Positions 35,280 through 43,895 of a stretch of 64,000 nucleotides of DNA are shown here, one piece after another (position 1 is the first letter of the stretch; each line of letters opens with the position of its first letter). The position numbers and the translations under genes were made by a program. This DNA comes from Flagellimonas_A sp039592695 (lineage in GTDB: Bacteria > Bacteroidota > Bacteroidia > Flavobacteriales > Flavobacteriaceae): contig NZ_JBBUTK010000002.1 in assembly GCF_039592695.1 (NCBI RefSeq), forward strand, positions 372,001-436,000. The letters run 5' to 3'. Below the pieces are notes generated by a model that worked only from the letters and a program-made list of their open reading frames with translations, was not told where the DNA came from and did no database searches.

Positions 35280-35965
35280 AAAAGATAGCGGGCATCATAA
35301 TGGGTTTTGTTTTTCTTGTTGGATGTGGTGGAGGTGACGATGGGCCACCACCGCAACCGGAAGCCCCTGCATTGGTCTTTCCATTACAGAACTCAGAATG
35401 CACCACAGGACAGGATGTGAGCGAAACCCAGACCCAAGTTACCTTTGAATGGCAAGCTTCCGCCAATACGGATAGCTACACGCTGAGTGTGGTCAATTTG
35501 AATACCAATGTGAGTCTACAGCCCATTACCACCCAGAATACCATGGCTAGTGTTTCCATAGACAAGGGCACCCCGTTTTCATGGACGGTGACCTCAAGAA
35601 ACCAAGCTTCTGGATTGACCGCTGTAAGTGATAGCTGGCTATTTTATAACGAGGGGGCACAGACCAATTATGCTCCTTTTCCGGCACAGATCATGGCTCC
35701 GCAACCAGGGTCGACCATAAACGCCAACGCAATGGGCCAAACTACCTTAAAGTGGAATGGTACAGATGTAGAAGATGACATTGCATCTTATGAAGTGTAT
35801 TTTTCAGAGCAGAATTCGCCTGAAGTATTGGCGACCACTGATGCCAATACCACAGAAACGACGGTCAACATCAGTTCTGGCACCACCTATTATTGGAAGA
35901 TTGTGACCATTGATGCCCAAGGCAATGAGTCAGACTCAGGAGTATTCGACTTTAAGGTGCTGTAA
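35276..35965 (+). CDS. Surface lipoprotein with fibronectin type III-like domains
   Basis: 229 residues. Lipobox LVGC with Cys17 followed by GGGDDG, an acidic stretch like the export signal that sends Bacteroidota lipoproteins to the cell surface. Then two beta-sandwich FN3-like units (about 28-125 and 138-229; TFEWQASANTDSYTLSV, TLKWNGTDVEDDIASYEVYF). The ATG overlaps the protease stop, so it probably assists or anchors the protease at the surface (inference). Confidence 0.8.
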   Translation: MKKIAGIIMGFVFLVGCGGGDDGPPPQPEAPALVFPLQNSECTTGQDVSETQTQVTFEWQASANTDSYTLSVVNLNTNVSLQPITTQNTMASVSIDKGTPFSWTVTSRNQASGLTAVSDSWLFYNEGAQTNYAPFPAQIMAPQPGSTINANAMGQTTLKWNGTDVEDDIASYEVYFSEQNSPEVLATTDANTTETTVNISSGTTYYWKIVTIDAQGNESDSGVFDFKVL

Positions 35966-35974
35966 ATGAGTTCA

Positions 35975-36604
35975 TCAGGTATTGTTGAACTCGTTCATGG
36001 TGTTCTTGACCCCTGCAAAAATGAAGGAACGTACCAAATCGGTTGATTTTTTCAACCGTTCAGAAAGGGCTTTGAGTTCTTCTTCATTCCATTTTCCAAG
36101 TACATAATCCACCTGTTTACCCTTGCCGAAATCTGCACCGACACCAAATCGGAATCGGTTGTATCTGGTGGTCTGTAAGGTATTTTGAACATCTTTTAGC
36201 CCATTGTGTCCGCCATCACTTCCTTTGGTCTTTAGACGTAGTGTTCCGAAGGGTAAATTGATATCATCGGTGATGATGAGAATGTTTTCAAGAGGAATGT
36301 TTTCTTTTTCCATCCAGAAACGAACTGCTTTTCCACTTAAGTTCATATAGGTCGAGGGTTTTAGGCAAAGCACCGACCTACCCTTATATTTGAACGTAGC
36401 CACATCACCAAGTTTGACAGTTTCAAATGTCAGGTTTTCTTCGTTGGCAAGCGCATCCAAAATTTTAAAACCAATATTGTGGCGGGTCTCTGCATAGTCT
36501 TGCCCAATATTGCCCAGACCGACAATCAAGAACTTTTTCATGGTATCAGTTTCTTCAAGAAGGGATTTTTTGGAAGTGAACAGGGAGTGAATCCATCGAA
36601 ACAT
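35975..36604 (-). CDS. pth: Peptidyl-tRNA hydrolase
   Basis: Recycles peptidyl-tRNA. Motifs FLIVGLGNIGQDYAETRHNIGF (catalytic His in TRHN), LKPSTYMNLSG and GSDGGHNGLKDV. 209 residues from ATG 36604; the 21-residue basic extension before MKKFLIVGLGN resembles that of other flavobacterial Pth proteins, so I keep it, though the inner ATG is possible. One could argue transcription from the rplY promoter, but a strong terminator lies between. Confidence 0.95.
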   Translation of the reverse strand: MFRWIHSLFTSKKSLLEETDTMKKFLIVGLGNIGQDYAETRHNIGFKILDALANEENLTFETVKLGDVATFKYKGRSVLCLKPSTYMNLSGKAVRFWMEKENIPLENILIITDDINLPFGTLRLKTKGSDGGHNGLKDVQNTLQTTRYNRFRFGVGADFGKGKQVDYVLGKWNEEELKALSERLKKSTDLVRSFIFAGVKNTMNEFNNT

Positions 36605-36620
36605 GGTCAAACTTTCCACT

Positions 36621-36662
36621 AAAAATACAAAAGCATCCCTAAAATCATTTTAGGGATGCTTT
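36621..36662 (-). terminator. Terminator after rplY
   Basis: AGCATCCCTAAAAT and ATTTTAGGGATGCT form an almost continuous stem (36630-36662); on the minus strand TTGTATTTTT follows. It is 21 bases past the rplY stop and separates rplY-prs from pth. Confidence 0.88.
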
Positions 36663-36682
36663 CACAGTAATGTGTGTTTTGC

Positions 36683-37357
36683 TTATTCTGCTTTTTCTTC
36701 TGCGGGGGCTTCTGCAGCTGGGGCTTCGCCACCAGCTTCAGCACCTTCACCACCTTCGACAGCTTCGCCTTCAACACCTTCTTCTTCCTCATCTTCCTCG
36801 ACCACAATGGCGGCACGTTGTGTTTTCACTTGAACTACCACGGTTGAGTCAGGATGTAGAATGGTAAAATCGTCATTCAGCAACGATTCCACAGAAATAT
36901 TATCACCGATTTTCAATTTAGAAATGTCAACATTGAAGAAATCGGGCAAATCTTTGGGCAACGCCCTGATTTCCAATTTTCTTTTTCTGAACAATAATCT
37001 TCCACCATTTCGTACCCCAGGAGAATTTCCTTCCAACCTTACAGGTATTTTCATGGTCACAGGTTTGTCATCGAACAGTTGATAAAAGTCGATGTGCAAG
37101 ATGTTGTCAGTAACGGGGTGAAACTGAATATCCTGTAGAACAGCATCATATTTTTCACCGTTTTCCACTTCAATCACAACTGTGTGTGCATTGGGGGTGT
37201 AGACCAAATCTTTGAATGCGATTTCATCTGCTGAAAAGTGCAATGGTGTTTCCCCTCCGTACAGCACGCAAGGGACCTTTCCAGCATTACGTAGGGCCTT
37301 GGTCGATGACTTGCCCACGCTTTCTCTTTGGGATCCTTTGATTGTAATTGACTTCAT
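36683..37357 (-). CDS. rplY: 50S ribosomal protein L25/general stress protein Ctc
   Basis: Binds 5S rRNA. N-terminal L25 domain (GSQRESVGKSSTKALRNAGKVPCVLYGG) and C-terminal TL5 beta domain (about 95-185), then an unusual acidic/alanine tail (EEDEEEEGVEGEAVEGG to EEKAE) of about 40 residues. 224 residues. Follows prs in the same direction, a pairing known from Bacteroidota and Bacillus-type genomes. Confidence 0.95.
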   Translation of the reverse strand: MKSITIKGSQRESVGKSSTKALRNAGKVPCVLYGGETPLHFSADEIAFKDLVYTPNAHTVVIEVENGEKYDAVLQDIQFHPVTDNILHIDFYQLFDDKPVTMKIPVRLEGNSPGVRNGGRLLFRKRKLEIRALPKDLPDFFNVDISKLKIGDNISVESLLNDDFTILHPDSTVVVQVKTQRAAIVVEEDEEEEGVEGEAVEGGEGAEAGGEAPAAEAPAEEKAE

Positions 37358-37419
37358 TTTGAAATTATAGATTATTAATAATTGATTACTGTCTTAAACA
37401 CTTTGATGGTACATAATGC

Positions 37420-38361
37420 TTACATCAAAAATTTTGAGGCAATTGAGGTGTTGTGGTGCACACGGTGCATGACATCGGCGAAAAGGCCGGCACAACTCAA
37501 TACCTTGATTTTATCGCTCTTATTGGTCGGGGGAATCGAATCGGTAATGATCAATTCCTCCAACTTTGATTTTTCAATTTTTTCATACGCATCACCAGAC
37601 AGAAGCCCATGTGTGGTAATGGCGCGAACGCTTTTGGCGCCGCGCTCCATCATCAAATCAGCTGCCCTGGTCAATGTGCCCGCAGTATCTACCATATCAT
37701 CAACAAGCACCACATTTTTACCTTTGACCTCACCTATCAGCTCCATTTTCTCTATGACATTGGCTTTGGCCCTTTGTTTGTAACAGATGACAACATCACT
37801 TTCCAGCGCCTTTGAGTAGGCGTAGGCTCTTTTTGAGCCGCCCATGTCAGGTGAGGCAATGCAAAGATTGTCTAGGTTCAATTTTTTGAGATGTGGCAAA
37901 AACAATGTCGATGCAAACAAATGATCCACGGGCTTCTCAAAAAACCCTTGAATTTGGTCAGCGTGCAAATCCATAGTGATGATACGGGTAGCACCAGCTG
38001 TTTCCAACATTTTGGCAATCAATTTTGCCGCTATGGGTACCCGGGGCTTATCTTTTCGGTCTTGCCTTGCCCAACCAAAGTAGGGCATCACCGCGGTGAT
38101 ATGTCTTGCCGATGCGCGTTTTGCCGCATCGAGCATCAATAGCATCTCCATTAAATTCTCAGAACTTGGGTGTGTGGAACCGATTATAAAAATTCGGGCC
38201 CCGCGTATTGATTCTTCAAAAGAAGGCTGAAATTCGCCATCACTGTATCTCGAAAAAATGACATTGCCCAGTTCAGCGCCATATTTCTTGGCGATTTTCT
38301 TTCCCAATGCTGTACTCTGTGTACAGGCAAAAATCTTGGGTTCTGGAACTTGATAGGGCAT
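37420..38361 (-). CDS. prs: Ribose-phosphate pyrophosphokinase
   Basis: Makes PRPP from ribose 5-phosphate and ATP. Motifs: FSRYSDGEFQPSFEESIRG, PYFGWARQDRKDKPR, DLHADQIQGFF and the PRPP loop VVLVDDMVDTAGTL. 313 residues. Has a clear promoter 51 bases upstream and is followed by rplY. Confidence 0.97.
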   Translation of the reverse strand: MPYQVPEPKIFACTQSTALGKKIAKKYGAELGNVIFSRYSDGEFQPSFEESIRGARIFIIGSTHPSSENLMEMLLMLDAAKRASARHITAVMPYFGWARQDRKDKPRVPIAAKLIAKMLETAGATRIITMDLHADQIQGFFEKPVDHLFASTLFLPHLKKLNLDNLCIASPDMGGSKRAYAYSKALESDVVICYKQRAKANVIEKMELIGEVKGKNVVLVDDMVDTAGTLTRAADLMMERGAKSVRAITTHGLLSGDAYEKIEKSKLEELIITDSIPPTNKSDKIKVLSCAGLFADVMHRVHHNTSIASKFLM

Positions 38362-38411
38362 TATAATCTCTTGTCGGTTAGTGTTTTGACCTGCTTCTTT
38401 TTAAAGAGGTG

Positions 38412-38440
38412 CAAATTTAAAAATTTAATCGGGTTGCAAA
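38412..38440 (-). promoter_or_regulatory. prs promoter
   Basis: On the minus strand TTTG (38440-38437), 17 bases, TAAATTTG (38419-38412). Good fit to TTTG-N17-20-TAnnTTTG. Confidence 0.7.
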
Positions 38441-38464
38441 AGTATAAATATGGGTTATTTTGGT

Positions 38465-38493
38465 TTTGGGATTAAAATTATTTTTTAGCTTTG
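38465..38493 (+). promoter_or_regulatory. tRNA-Leu promoter
   Basis: TTTG (38465-38468), 17 bases, TAGCTTTG (38486-38493), about 11 bases before the mature tRNA 5' end. Confidence 0.7.
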
Positions 38494-38504
38494 CAGTCCC
38501 ATTT

Positions 38505-38588
38505 GCCGAAGTGGCGGAACTGGTAGACGCGCTGGATTCAAAATCCAGTGGTAGCAATACCGTGTGGGTTCGATTCCCACCTTCGGTA
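38505..38588 (+). tRNA. tRNA-Leu (anticodon CAA)
   Basis: 84 bases. Acceptor GCCGAAG pairs with CTTCGGT (G-T at the end), anticodon stem CTGGA/TCCAG (38532-38548) with loop TTCAAAA giving CAA, a long class II variable arm, and T arm GTGGG-TTCGATT-CCCAC. Discriminator A at 38588; the CCA end is not encoded. Decodes UUG. Confidence 0.96.
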
Positions 38589-38591
38589 CAG

Positions 38592-38621
38592 AAGCCTCGA
38601 ACAACTGTTCGAGGCTTTTAT
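38592..38621 (+). terminator. Terminator after tRNA-Leu
   Basis: AGCCTCGAACA (38593-38603) and TGTTCGAGGCT (38606-38616) form an 11-bp stem followed by TTT and a T-rich tract. Confidence 0.85.
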
Positions 38622-38695
38622 GTTTCTGTTAAGCTCTTGCCAAATACGATTTTTGTTTATTGATTATTCGTAATTTTTAGACAAAAACAAAGTGT

Positions 38696-38920
38696 ATGAA
38701 AATTTCTGCAATGGATATGGTAGGATTGACCACCTTGGTCCTGGTCGTTGTGACTGTGCTTGCCAGTATCAACTTTTCGTTTGGATGGGTTTTTTACCTC
38801 ACCGTATTCGGGCAAATCATGGTCGGTGTAATGGTCTATAAAGTGTTGACTGACAATTATAAAACCTCAAAGACCTTTGAAGATTTTTACGAAGACAAAT
38901 CCTATAAACAGGATGATTAG
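38696..38920 (+). CDS. Small two-helix membrane protein
   Basis: 74 residues: helices MVGLTTLVLVVVTVLASINF and WVFYLTVFGQIMVGVMVYKVL, then a charged cytoplasmic tail (KTFEDFYEDKSYKQDD). Family not recognised, but length, helix layout and intact frame look like a conserved small membrane protein. Its stop overlaps the end of the converging stress-protein gene. Confidence 0.65.
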   Translation: MKISAMDMVGLTTLVLVVVTVLASINFSFGWVFYLTVFGQIMVGVMVYKVLTDNYKTSKTFEDFYEDKSYKQDD

Positions 38921-39822
38921 TTCGAAGCTACCTCTTTTTGACTTTTCCCTGATTTTTCAGGTTTGAATTCCATACCAAGCTCAGGAATGACCAATAAAGG
39001 AATTTGTGTATGGAACGCCGTTCGTTTCACTATGGGCTCTCTGGTCATTTTTTCCATATAGCTATGCTGATAATTGAGCATCGCCAATAAATGGATGTCA
39101 AGTTCGCCGGAAAAAATTTCCAAGGTTTTTGATACAGAGTGCAGCTCAGAGACGGTATGCACGAAGTGTTCGACCCCGGCCAAATATTTTCTGAGCATGT
39201 TCAGATTGAACTGTTGCAATTCGTTCAAGGGTTTTATTTGATACTGAACATGTACGATACGGATAACAGCATCAAATGTCTGGGCCATTTCTATCAACGG
39301 TGCCAATTCTGACGCGGTATAAAATCGATTGAAATCAGTGGCAAAGGCAATTTCATTCGGTGCAACGTAATCAAAGTGCTGCGGAATCGCCAGTACAGGA
39401 CATTTTCTGACGTTCTTGATGATCCGAACCGTATTGCTTCCCATGAATACTTCCTCCATGCCCGAAGCTCCTTTTGTTCCGGTAATGACGATGTCAATAC
39501 CATAGGTATCAATGACATCCAACACTTCATCTACCAACAAATTGAATGATGAGATGGTCTCAAATTGGTGGAGTGTATTCTTATATTTTGCTTGAATTTT
39601 TTTGGCTGTATTTTCAAGTCCTTGTTCAGAATTGGTCCTAAGGGCATCTTCAATTCGAACCCCGTCGATCATGGGTGCCATAAAACGACTGCTGGGGATC
39701 ACCGGGGTGTAGGTGTTCAGCAAATAAAAGATGCATCTCTGATTTTGAAAAAGTTGCGTGGCGTATTCAATGGCATTCCATGCATTTGGTGAAAAATCCG
39801 TGGGAATCAATACTCGCTTCAT
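38917..39822 (-). CDS. Universal stress protein, tandem USP domains
   Basis: 301 residues with two USP domains (about 1-145, RVLIPTDFSPNAWNAIEYA and DIVITGTKGASGMEEVFMGSNTVRII; second about 150-290, NEIAFATDFN). The first domain keeps a GxxGxxxxxxGS-like ATP-binding segment. USPs of this kind are often made at low oxygen. An FNR-like box at 39880-39891 with a -7 element 23 bases further supports that here. Confidence 0.9.
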   Translation of the reverse strand: MKRVLIPTDFSPNAWNAIEYATQLFQNQRCIFYLLNTYTPVIPSSRFMAPMIDGVRIEDALRTNSEQGLENTAKKIQAKYKNTLHQFETISSFNLLVDEVLDVIDTYGIDIVITGTKGASGMEEVFMGSNTVRIIKNVRKCPVLAIPQHFDYVAPNEIAFATDFNRFYTASELAPLIEMAQTFDAVIRIVHVQYQIKPLNELQQFNLNMLRKYLAGVEHFVHTVSELHSVSKTLEIFSGELDIHLLAMLNYQHSYMEKMTREPIVKRTAFHTQIPLLVIPELGMEFKPEKSGKSQKEVASN

Positions 39823-39848
39823 CCTTACATTATTAAAAATAGATAAAG

Positions 39849-39891
39849 CGAAGTTAGTGCGACCCCATCGGGCAGTTTATGATATTTATCA
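39849..39891 (-). promoter_or_regulatory. FNR-like box and promoter of the stress-protein gene
   Basis: TGATATTTATCA at 39880-39891 (TGAT-N4-ATCA). Twenty-three bases closer to the gene the minus strand reads TAACTTCG (39856-39849), one base off TAnnTTTG. Same spacing as the other FNR-like promoters in the window. Confidence 0.65.
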
Positions 39892-39909
39892 GCTTTTGGT
39901 GTAAAATGC

Positions 39910-40620
39910 TCAGTAACCCTCGACCAAGTCTTTCAACTTTCGTTCATCGGCAATTCCGATTTTTTTGCCCGAAGTGTTGATATACCCTTTTTTCTTGAAT
40001 TCAGAAATGATCCGGATGGCCGACTCAGTTGCCGTGCCTACCACATTGGCCATATCTTCGCGCGACAGGGTGAGGTTTAAGAATCCATCAGCATTTTCCC
40101 CAAAATTGTTCTTTAGGTACAGAAATGCCTCTGCCATACGCTGTTTCACGGTCTTTTGAGACATGTTGACAATGACGTCATCGGCTTCCTTCAAGTCATG
40201 GGCCATGTGACGGAGAACTTCGAGCGTAAAATTGGGATTTTTATGCAAAGTGTTCACAATACTGTCTTTGGGAATAAAACAGACCTCCATATCACTGACC
40301 GCCACCGCTGAAAGATTCGTGGATTCTTCTGCAATCACTGAACGTTGCCCCATAACCTCGCCCTTGGAGGCCAATTTCACGATTTGATCCTTACCGTTCG
40401 CGCTGAGTTTCGATAATTTTGAAACCCCGTTGCGGACGCAGAAAACCCCGTTCAATTTTTCACCCTCTTCAAAGAGTGGCTGCCCTTTTTTGATTTTTTT
40501 GGTGGTCTTTGAATCAGAAACTTTCTTCAATTCTTCTTTGTTCATTGCACGCAACGAGTTGAATTGCCGCACAATGCAATTTTCACATCTACTATCCATA
40601 ATTTTTTGATTACCTGACAT
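39910..40620 (-). CDS. Crp/Fnr-family regulator 1 (FNR-like recognition helix)
   Basis: 236 residues: cyclic-nucleotide-type sensor domain (about 40-150) and C-terminal winged helix (LTLSREDMANVVGTATESAIRIISEF). The recognition helix has Glu and Arg in E-x3-R spacing, as in FNR (ETISR) where they contact TGA/TCA. Cysteines at 12, 15 (CENC), 61 and 114 could hold an Fe-S cluster. It is the best candidate to bind the TGAY-N4-RTCA boxes found here (inference). Confidence 0.9.
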   Translation of the reverse strand: MSGNQKIMDSRCENCIVRQFNSLRAMNKEELKKVSDSKTTKKIKKGQPLFEEGEKLNGVFCVRNGVSKLSKLSANGKDQIVKLASKGEVMGQRSVIAEESTNLSAVAVSDMEVCFIPKDSIVNTLHKNPNFTLEVLRHMAHDLKEADDVIVNMSQKTVKQRMAEAFLYLKNNFGENADGFLNLTLSREDMANVVGTATESAIRIISEFKKKGYINTSGKKIGIADERKLKDLVEGY

Positions 40621-40640
40621 CTAAAATTACAGTTTCTGTA

Positions 40641-40668
40641 TTTAAAAAAACCTAAAATTTTTTAGGTT
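40641..40668 (-). terminator. Terminator after Crp/Fnr regulator 2
   Basis: AACCTAAAA/TTTTAGGTT stem at 40649-40668, followed on the minus strand by TTTTTTTAAA. It separates the two regulator genes. Confidence 0.75.
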
Positions 40669-40670
40669 GC

Positions 40671-41351
40671 TCAGATTGATTTCTGAAGCCCTTCTTTTGA
40701 AAGGATAAATATCTCACTTCTTTCTACCTTGATGAACCCAGCGTTACGAAATCTCGCCAACAAGTTGATGATGTATTCTTGTGAAGTGCCCAAGACTGCC
40801 GCCATATCTTCACGCTTCAGCCGTATTCGCATTTTTCCGTTTGTATGCTGGCCAAATTTATCTGTCAAGTACAAAAGTAATCTTGCCAATCGTTGTTTAA
40901 TGCCCTTGTGCACGCAGAAAATAATCCGCGTGTGTTCATTGGTATTGGCATCTTCAACAAATGCACTCAAAAGATCGTTGCAAAAGTCTGCATTTGTCCT
41001 CAAGTTTTCAAGTACTTCGTTTTTGTCGAAACAACAAAGTTTGGTATCGGTCAGGGCAGTTGCCGACACCTTTGCCCCATTGTTCGTGACCATGGCACGC
41101 TTGCCCATGAGCTCTCCTTTTCCCAAAAAACGTAGAATATGTTCTTGACCCGAATGGTCAAGCTTACTGAACTTGCAGGCTCCCTCTCTGATACAATATA
41201 GTTTGTTGAGATGTTGGTTCTCTTTAAAAAGAACGGAACCTTTGGGCAAGAACAGGGTCTCTGAAGCATTCAGCATTTTTTGTCGTGCCGCTTCAGACAA
41301 TGATTTGAAGTCATTTAACTGCTTGACCCTTATGGTGTCGCATTTTTTCAT
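40671..41351 (-). CDS. Crp/Fnr-family regulator 2
   Basis: 226 residues, same architecture as regulator 1 (CRLKREDMAAVLGTSQEYIINLLARF region carries the HTH). The FNR-type Arg of the recognition helix is replaced by Asn (EYIIN), so it likely reads a different site. Seven cysteines (4, 53, 59, 106, 107, 124, 146) suggest redox or NO sensing (inference). Its own promoter carries the FNR-like box shared with the cco operon; the -7 element ends five bases before the ATG, so the mRNA may be leaderless. Confidence 0.88.
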   Translation of the reverse strand: MKKCDTIRVKQLNDFKSLSEAARQKMLNASETLFLPKGSVLFKENQHLNKLYCIREGACKFSKLDHSGQEHILRFLGKGELMGKRAMVTNNGAKVSATALTDTKLCCFDKNEVLENLRTNADFCNDLLSAFVEDANTNEHTRIIFCVHKGIKQRLARLLLYLTDKFGQHTNGKMRIRLKREDMAAVLGTSQEYIINLLARFRNAGFIKVERSEIFILSKEGLQKSI

Positions 41352-41355
41352 ATAA

Positions 41356-41429
41356 CAAAGGTAACAGCGGGCATTTTCTTAAAAACTGACATTTATCATA
41401 TTTTGCCCGGTCGCCATATCGCATCTTTG
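41356..41429. promoter_or_regulatory. Divergent FNR-like promoter: Crp/Fnr 2 (-) and cco operon (+)
   Basis: One box, TGACATTTATCA (41387-41398). Leftward, 23 bases away, TACCTTTG (minus strand, 41363-41356). Rightward, 23 bases away, CATCTTTG (41422-41429), one base off consensus. The box would thus sit at an activating class II position for both genes. Confidence 0.75.
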
Positions 41430-41451
41430 GCCCAGGTATTAGCAAATCTGT

Positions 41452-43836
41452 ATGGTCATTTCAAAATGTTATCATTGTGGTGATGATTGCGATAAAACCA
41501 AAGTAGTTTTTGATGAAAAAGAGTTTTGTTGCAATGGCTGTAAGACCGTCTATGAAATCTTTACCACCAATGACCTTTCATATTACTACGATTTAGAGGG
41601 CAGGGCAGGGGCTTCGCCAAATGAGGTCATAGGAAAGTATGATTTTCTGGAAAACCAAGCCATCGTAGAAAAGCTTTTGGAATTCAATGAAGATGGTGTT
41701 CAGGTCATCAATCTCCATATTCCGCACATTCATTGTAGCTCGTGCATTTGGGTGTTGGAGAATTTGAACCGACTGCATCCACATATCAAAAGCTCACAGG
41801 TTGACTTTCCAAAGAAAAAAGTGCGTATCACATACTCCAGCGAGAATCTTACTTTGATGGAATTGGCCATCTTATTGTCTCGAATCGGATACGAGCCCAA
41901 CATTTCATTGGATGATTATGACAAAAAAACCAAAAAAGTTGATCGTAGCCTGATTTACAAATTGGGGGTCGCCGGTTTTGCTTTCGGCAATGTGATGCTA
42001 CTCTCTTTTCCTGAATATTTTGAGGTCGAAGAGTTTTGGCTCGACCAATATAAGGTGGTGTTTCGCTGGTTGATGTTCGCTTTTTCGCTGCCCGTTGTCT
42101 TTTATGCAGCCCAAGATTACTTCGTCTCTGCCTTCAAGGGCTTGCGCTCAAGGTTGCTGAACATTGATGTGCCCATAGCTTTGGGCATTTTGACGCTGTT
42201 CTTGAGAAGCACAGCCGACATTGCCTTTGATTTGGGCTCAGGTTTCTTCGACAGCTTGACGGGCTTGGTATTCTTTTTATTGGTGGGCAGGTTCTTTCAG
42301 CAAAAGACCTATGCTTTTCTCTCGTTTGAGCGTGATTATAAGTCGTATTTCCCTATCGCGGTGACCAGATTGAAAAAAGACCATACCGAAGAAAAGACAC
42401 AGATCTACGAAATCAGACCGGGCGACAGATTACTGATTAGAAACCAAGAAATACTGCCCACCGATTGTATTTTGATTTCAGGTAGTGCGCAGATAGACTA
42501 TAGTTTTGTGACCGGCGAGTCACAACCCGTTTTCAAGCATTCGGGCGATAAGTTGTTTGCGGGCGGAAAACAGCAGGGCGGCCTTCTTGAAGTTGAGGTG
42601 TTGAAATCGGTATCGCAAAGTTATCTCACCCAACTGTGGAGCAATGCCGTATTTTCAAAGAACGAGGCCACACATTTTCAGACCATCACCGATAGTATCG
42701 GCAAACGGTTCACCGTTGCAGTACTGACCATCGCCATTTTGGCGACCTCATTCTGGTTGTTTTATGACCCGAGCAAGGCCATGAATGTCTTTACGGCAGT
42801 ATTGATCATTGCCTGCCCCTGTGCCATTGCACTGGCCGCACCCTTCACTTTGGGCAATCTTCTGCGAATCTTTGGGAAGCATAAATTTTATGTAAAAGAC
42901 TCCAATGCGATTGAGCGGTTGGCCCAAATAGAGATGGTCATATTTGACAAGACCGGTACACTGACCTCATCAGCCGAAAATACGATTGTTTATGAAGGGA
43001 TGGAGCTAACCAATGCTGAAGCATCCTTATTGAAAAATACACTTAGGGCTTCCAATCACCCCTTGAGCCGCTCTTTGTATGAGATTTTGCAGAGCAATGA
43101 AATTTACACCTTGGATGAGTTTGATGAACAAACCGGAAAGGGCATCCATGGAAAAATGAAGGAACACTCCATCAAAGCGGGATCGGCCAACTATGTTGGG
43201 GAAATCAAAACCCAAAAGACGTTGGAAACATCGGTTCATATAAGTGCGGATGAAAATTACAAAGGTCGGTTTGTGTTCAAGAACAAATACCGCCCAGGTC
43301 TTAATAAGTTATTTGAAAAACTTGGTAAAAAGTATGCCACGGCCATTTTATCAGGTGACAATGAAGGCGAAAAAGAAACGCTCGAACGTATGCTGCCCTT
43401 TGGTACCCCCATGTTTTTCAACCAAAAGCCAGAAGATAAACTGGGTTTTGTAAAAACACTTCAAGAAAAACGAAAAGTCTTGATGGTCGGTGACGGATTG
43501 AACGATGCAGGGGCTTTGGCCCAAAGTGATGTGGGCTTAGCAGTTTCAGAGAACATCAATGTTTTTTCACCGGCCTGTGATGCCATTTTGGATGCTTCAC
43601 GATTAAAGGGATTGGATAGATTGCTCAAAATGTCAAGGCAATCCATCGGCATCATCAAAATGAGTTTTTTGCTGTCGTTGTGCTACAATCTGGTAGGACT
43701 GTACTTTGCCGTAACCGGGCAGCTGCAACCAGTGATTGCAGCGATATTGATGCCTTTGAGTTCTATAAGCATTGTGGTTTTCACAACGGTCGCCACGAAT
43801 ATTTTGGGCAGAAGATTAAAAAAGATAAAAAGCTGA
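41452..43836 (+). CDS. ccoI: Copper-transporting P-type ATPase for cbb3 oxidase
   Basis: 794 residues. N-terminal Cys-rich zinc-like segment (CYHCGDDC, FCCNGC), a heavy-metal domain with HCSSCIW, membrane helices with ACPCAIALAAP (CPC metal channel), phosphorylation site DKTGTLT and hinge VGDGLNDAGALAQSD. FixI/CcoI type exporter loading copper into cytochrome oxidase. First gene of the cco operon, divergent from Crp/Fnr 2 with an FNR-like promoter. Confidence 0.95.
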   Translation: MVISKCYHCGDDCDKTKVVFDEKEFCCNGCKTVYEIFTTNDLSYYYDLEGRAGASPNEVIGKYDFLENQAIVEKLLEFNEDGVQVINLHIPHIHCSSCIWVLENLNRLHPHIKSSQVDFPKKKVRITYSSENLTLMELAILLSRIGYEPNISLDDYDKKTKKVDRSLIYKLGVAGFAFGNVMLLSFPEYFEVEEFWLDQYKVVFRWLMFAFSLPVVFYAAQDYFVSAFKGLRSRLLNIDVPIALGILTLFLRSTADIAFDLGSGFFDSLTGLVFFLLVGRFFQQKTYAFLSFERDYKSYFPIAVTRLKKDHTEEKTQIYEIRPGDRLLIRNQEILPTDCILISGSAQIDYSFVTGESQPVFKHSGDKLFAGGKQQGGLLEVEVLKSVSQSYLTQLWSNAVFSKNEATHFQTITDSIGKRFTVAVLTIAILATSFWLFYDPSKAMNVFTAVLIIACPCAIALAAPFTLGNLLRIFGKHKFYVKDSNAIERLAQIEMVIFDKTGTLTSSAENTIVYEGMELTNAEASLLKNTLRASNHPLSRSLYEILQSNEIYTLDEFDEQTGKGIHGKMKEHSIKAGSANYVGEIKTQKTLETSVHISADENYKGRFVFKNKYRPGLNKLFEKLGKKYATAILSGDNEGEKETLERMLPFGTPMFFNQKPEDKLGFVKTLQEKRKVLMVGDGLNDAGALAQSDVGLAVSENINVFSPACDAILDASRLKGLDRLLKMSRQSIGIIKMSFLLSLCYNLVGLYFAVTGQLQPVIAAILMPLSSISIVVFTTVATNILGRRLKKIKS

Positions 43837-43876
43837 TATATGTCATTTTTCTGGCAACTTAAGCGAGGTAGTTTTA
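43834..43876 (+). promoter_or_regulatory. Internal FNR-like promoter before ccoS-ccoNO
   Basis: TGATATATGTCA at 43834-43845 (overlapping the ccoI stop) and TAGTTTTA at 43869-43876, again 23 bases apart; the -7 element differs from TAnnTTTG in the last base. It could boost oxidase-subunit expression over ccoI. Confidence 0.6.
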
Positions 43877-43895
43877 CCGCGAAATTCAGGCAGGT

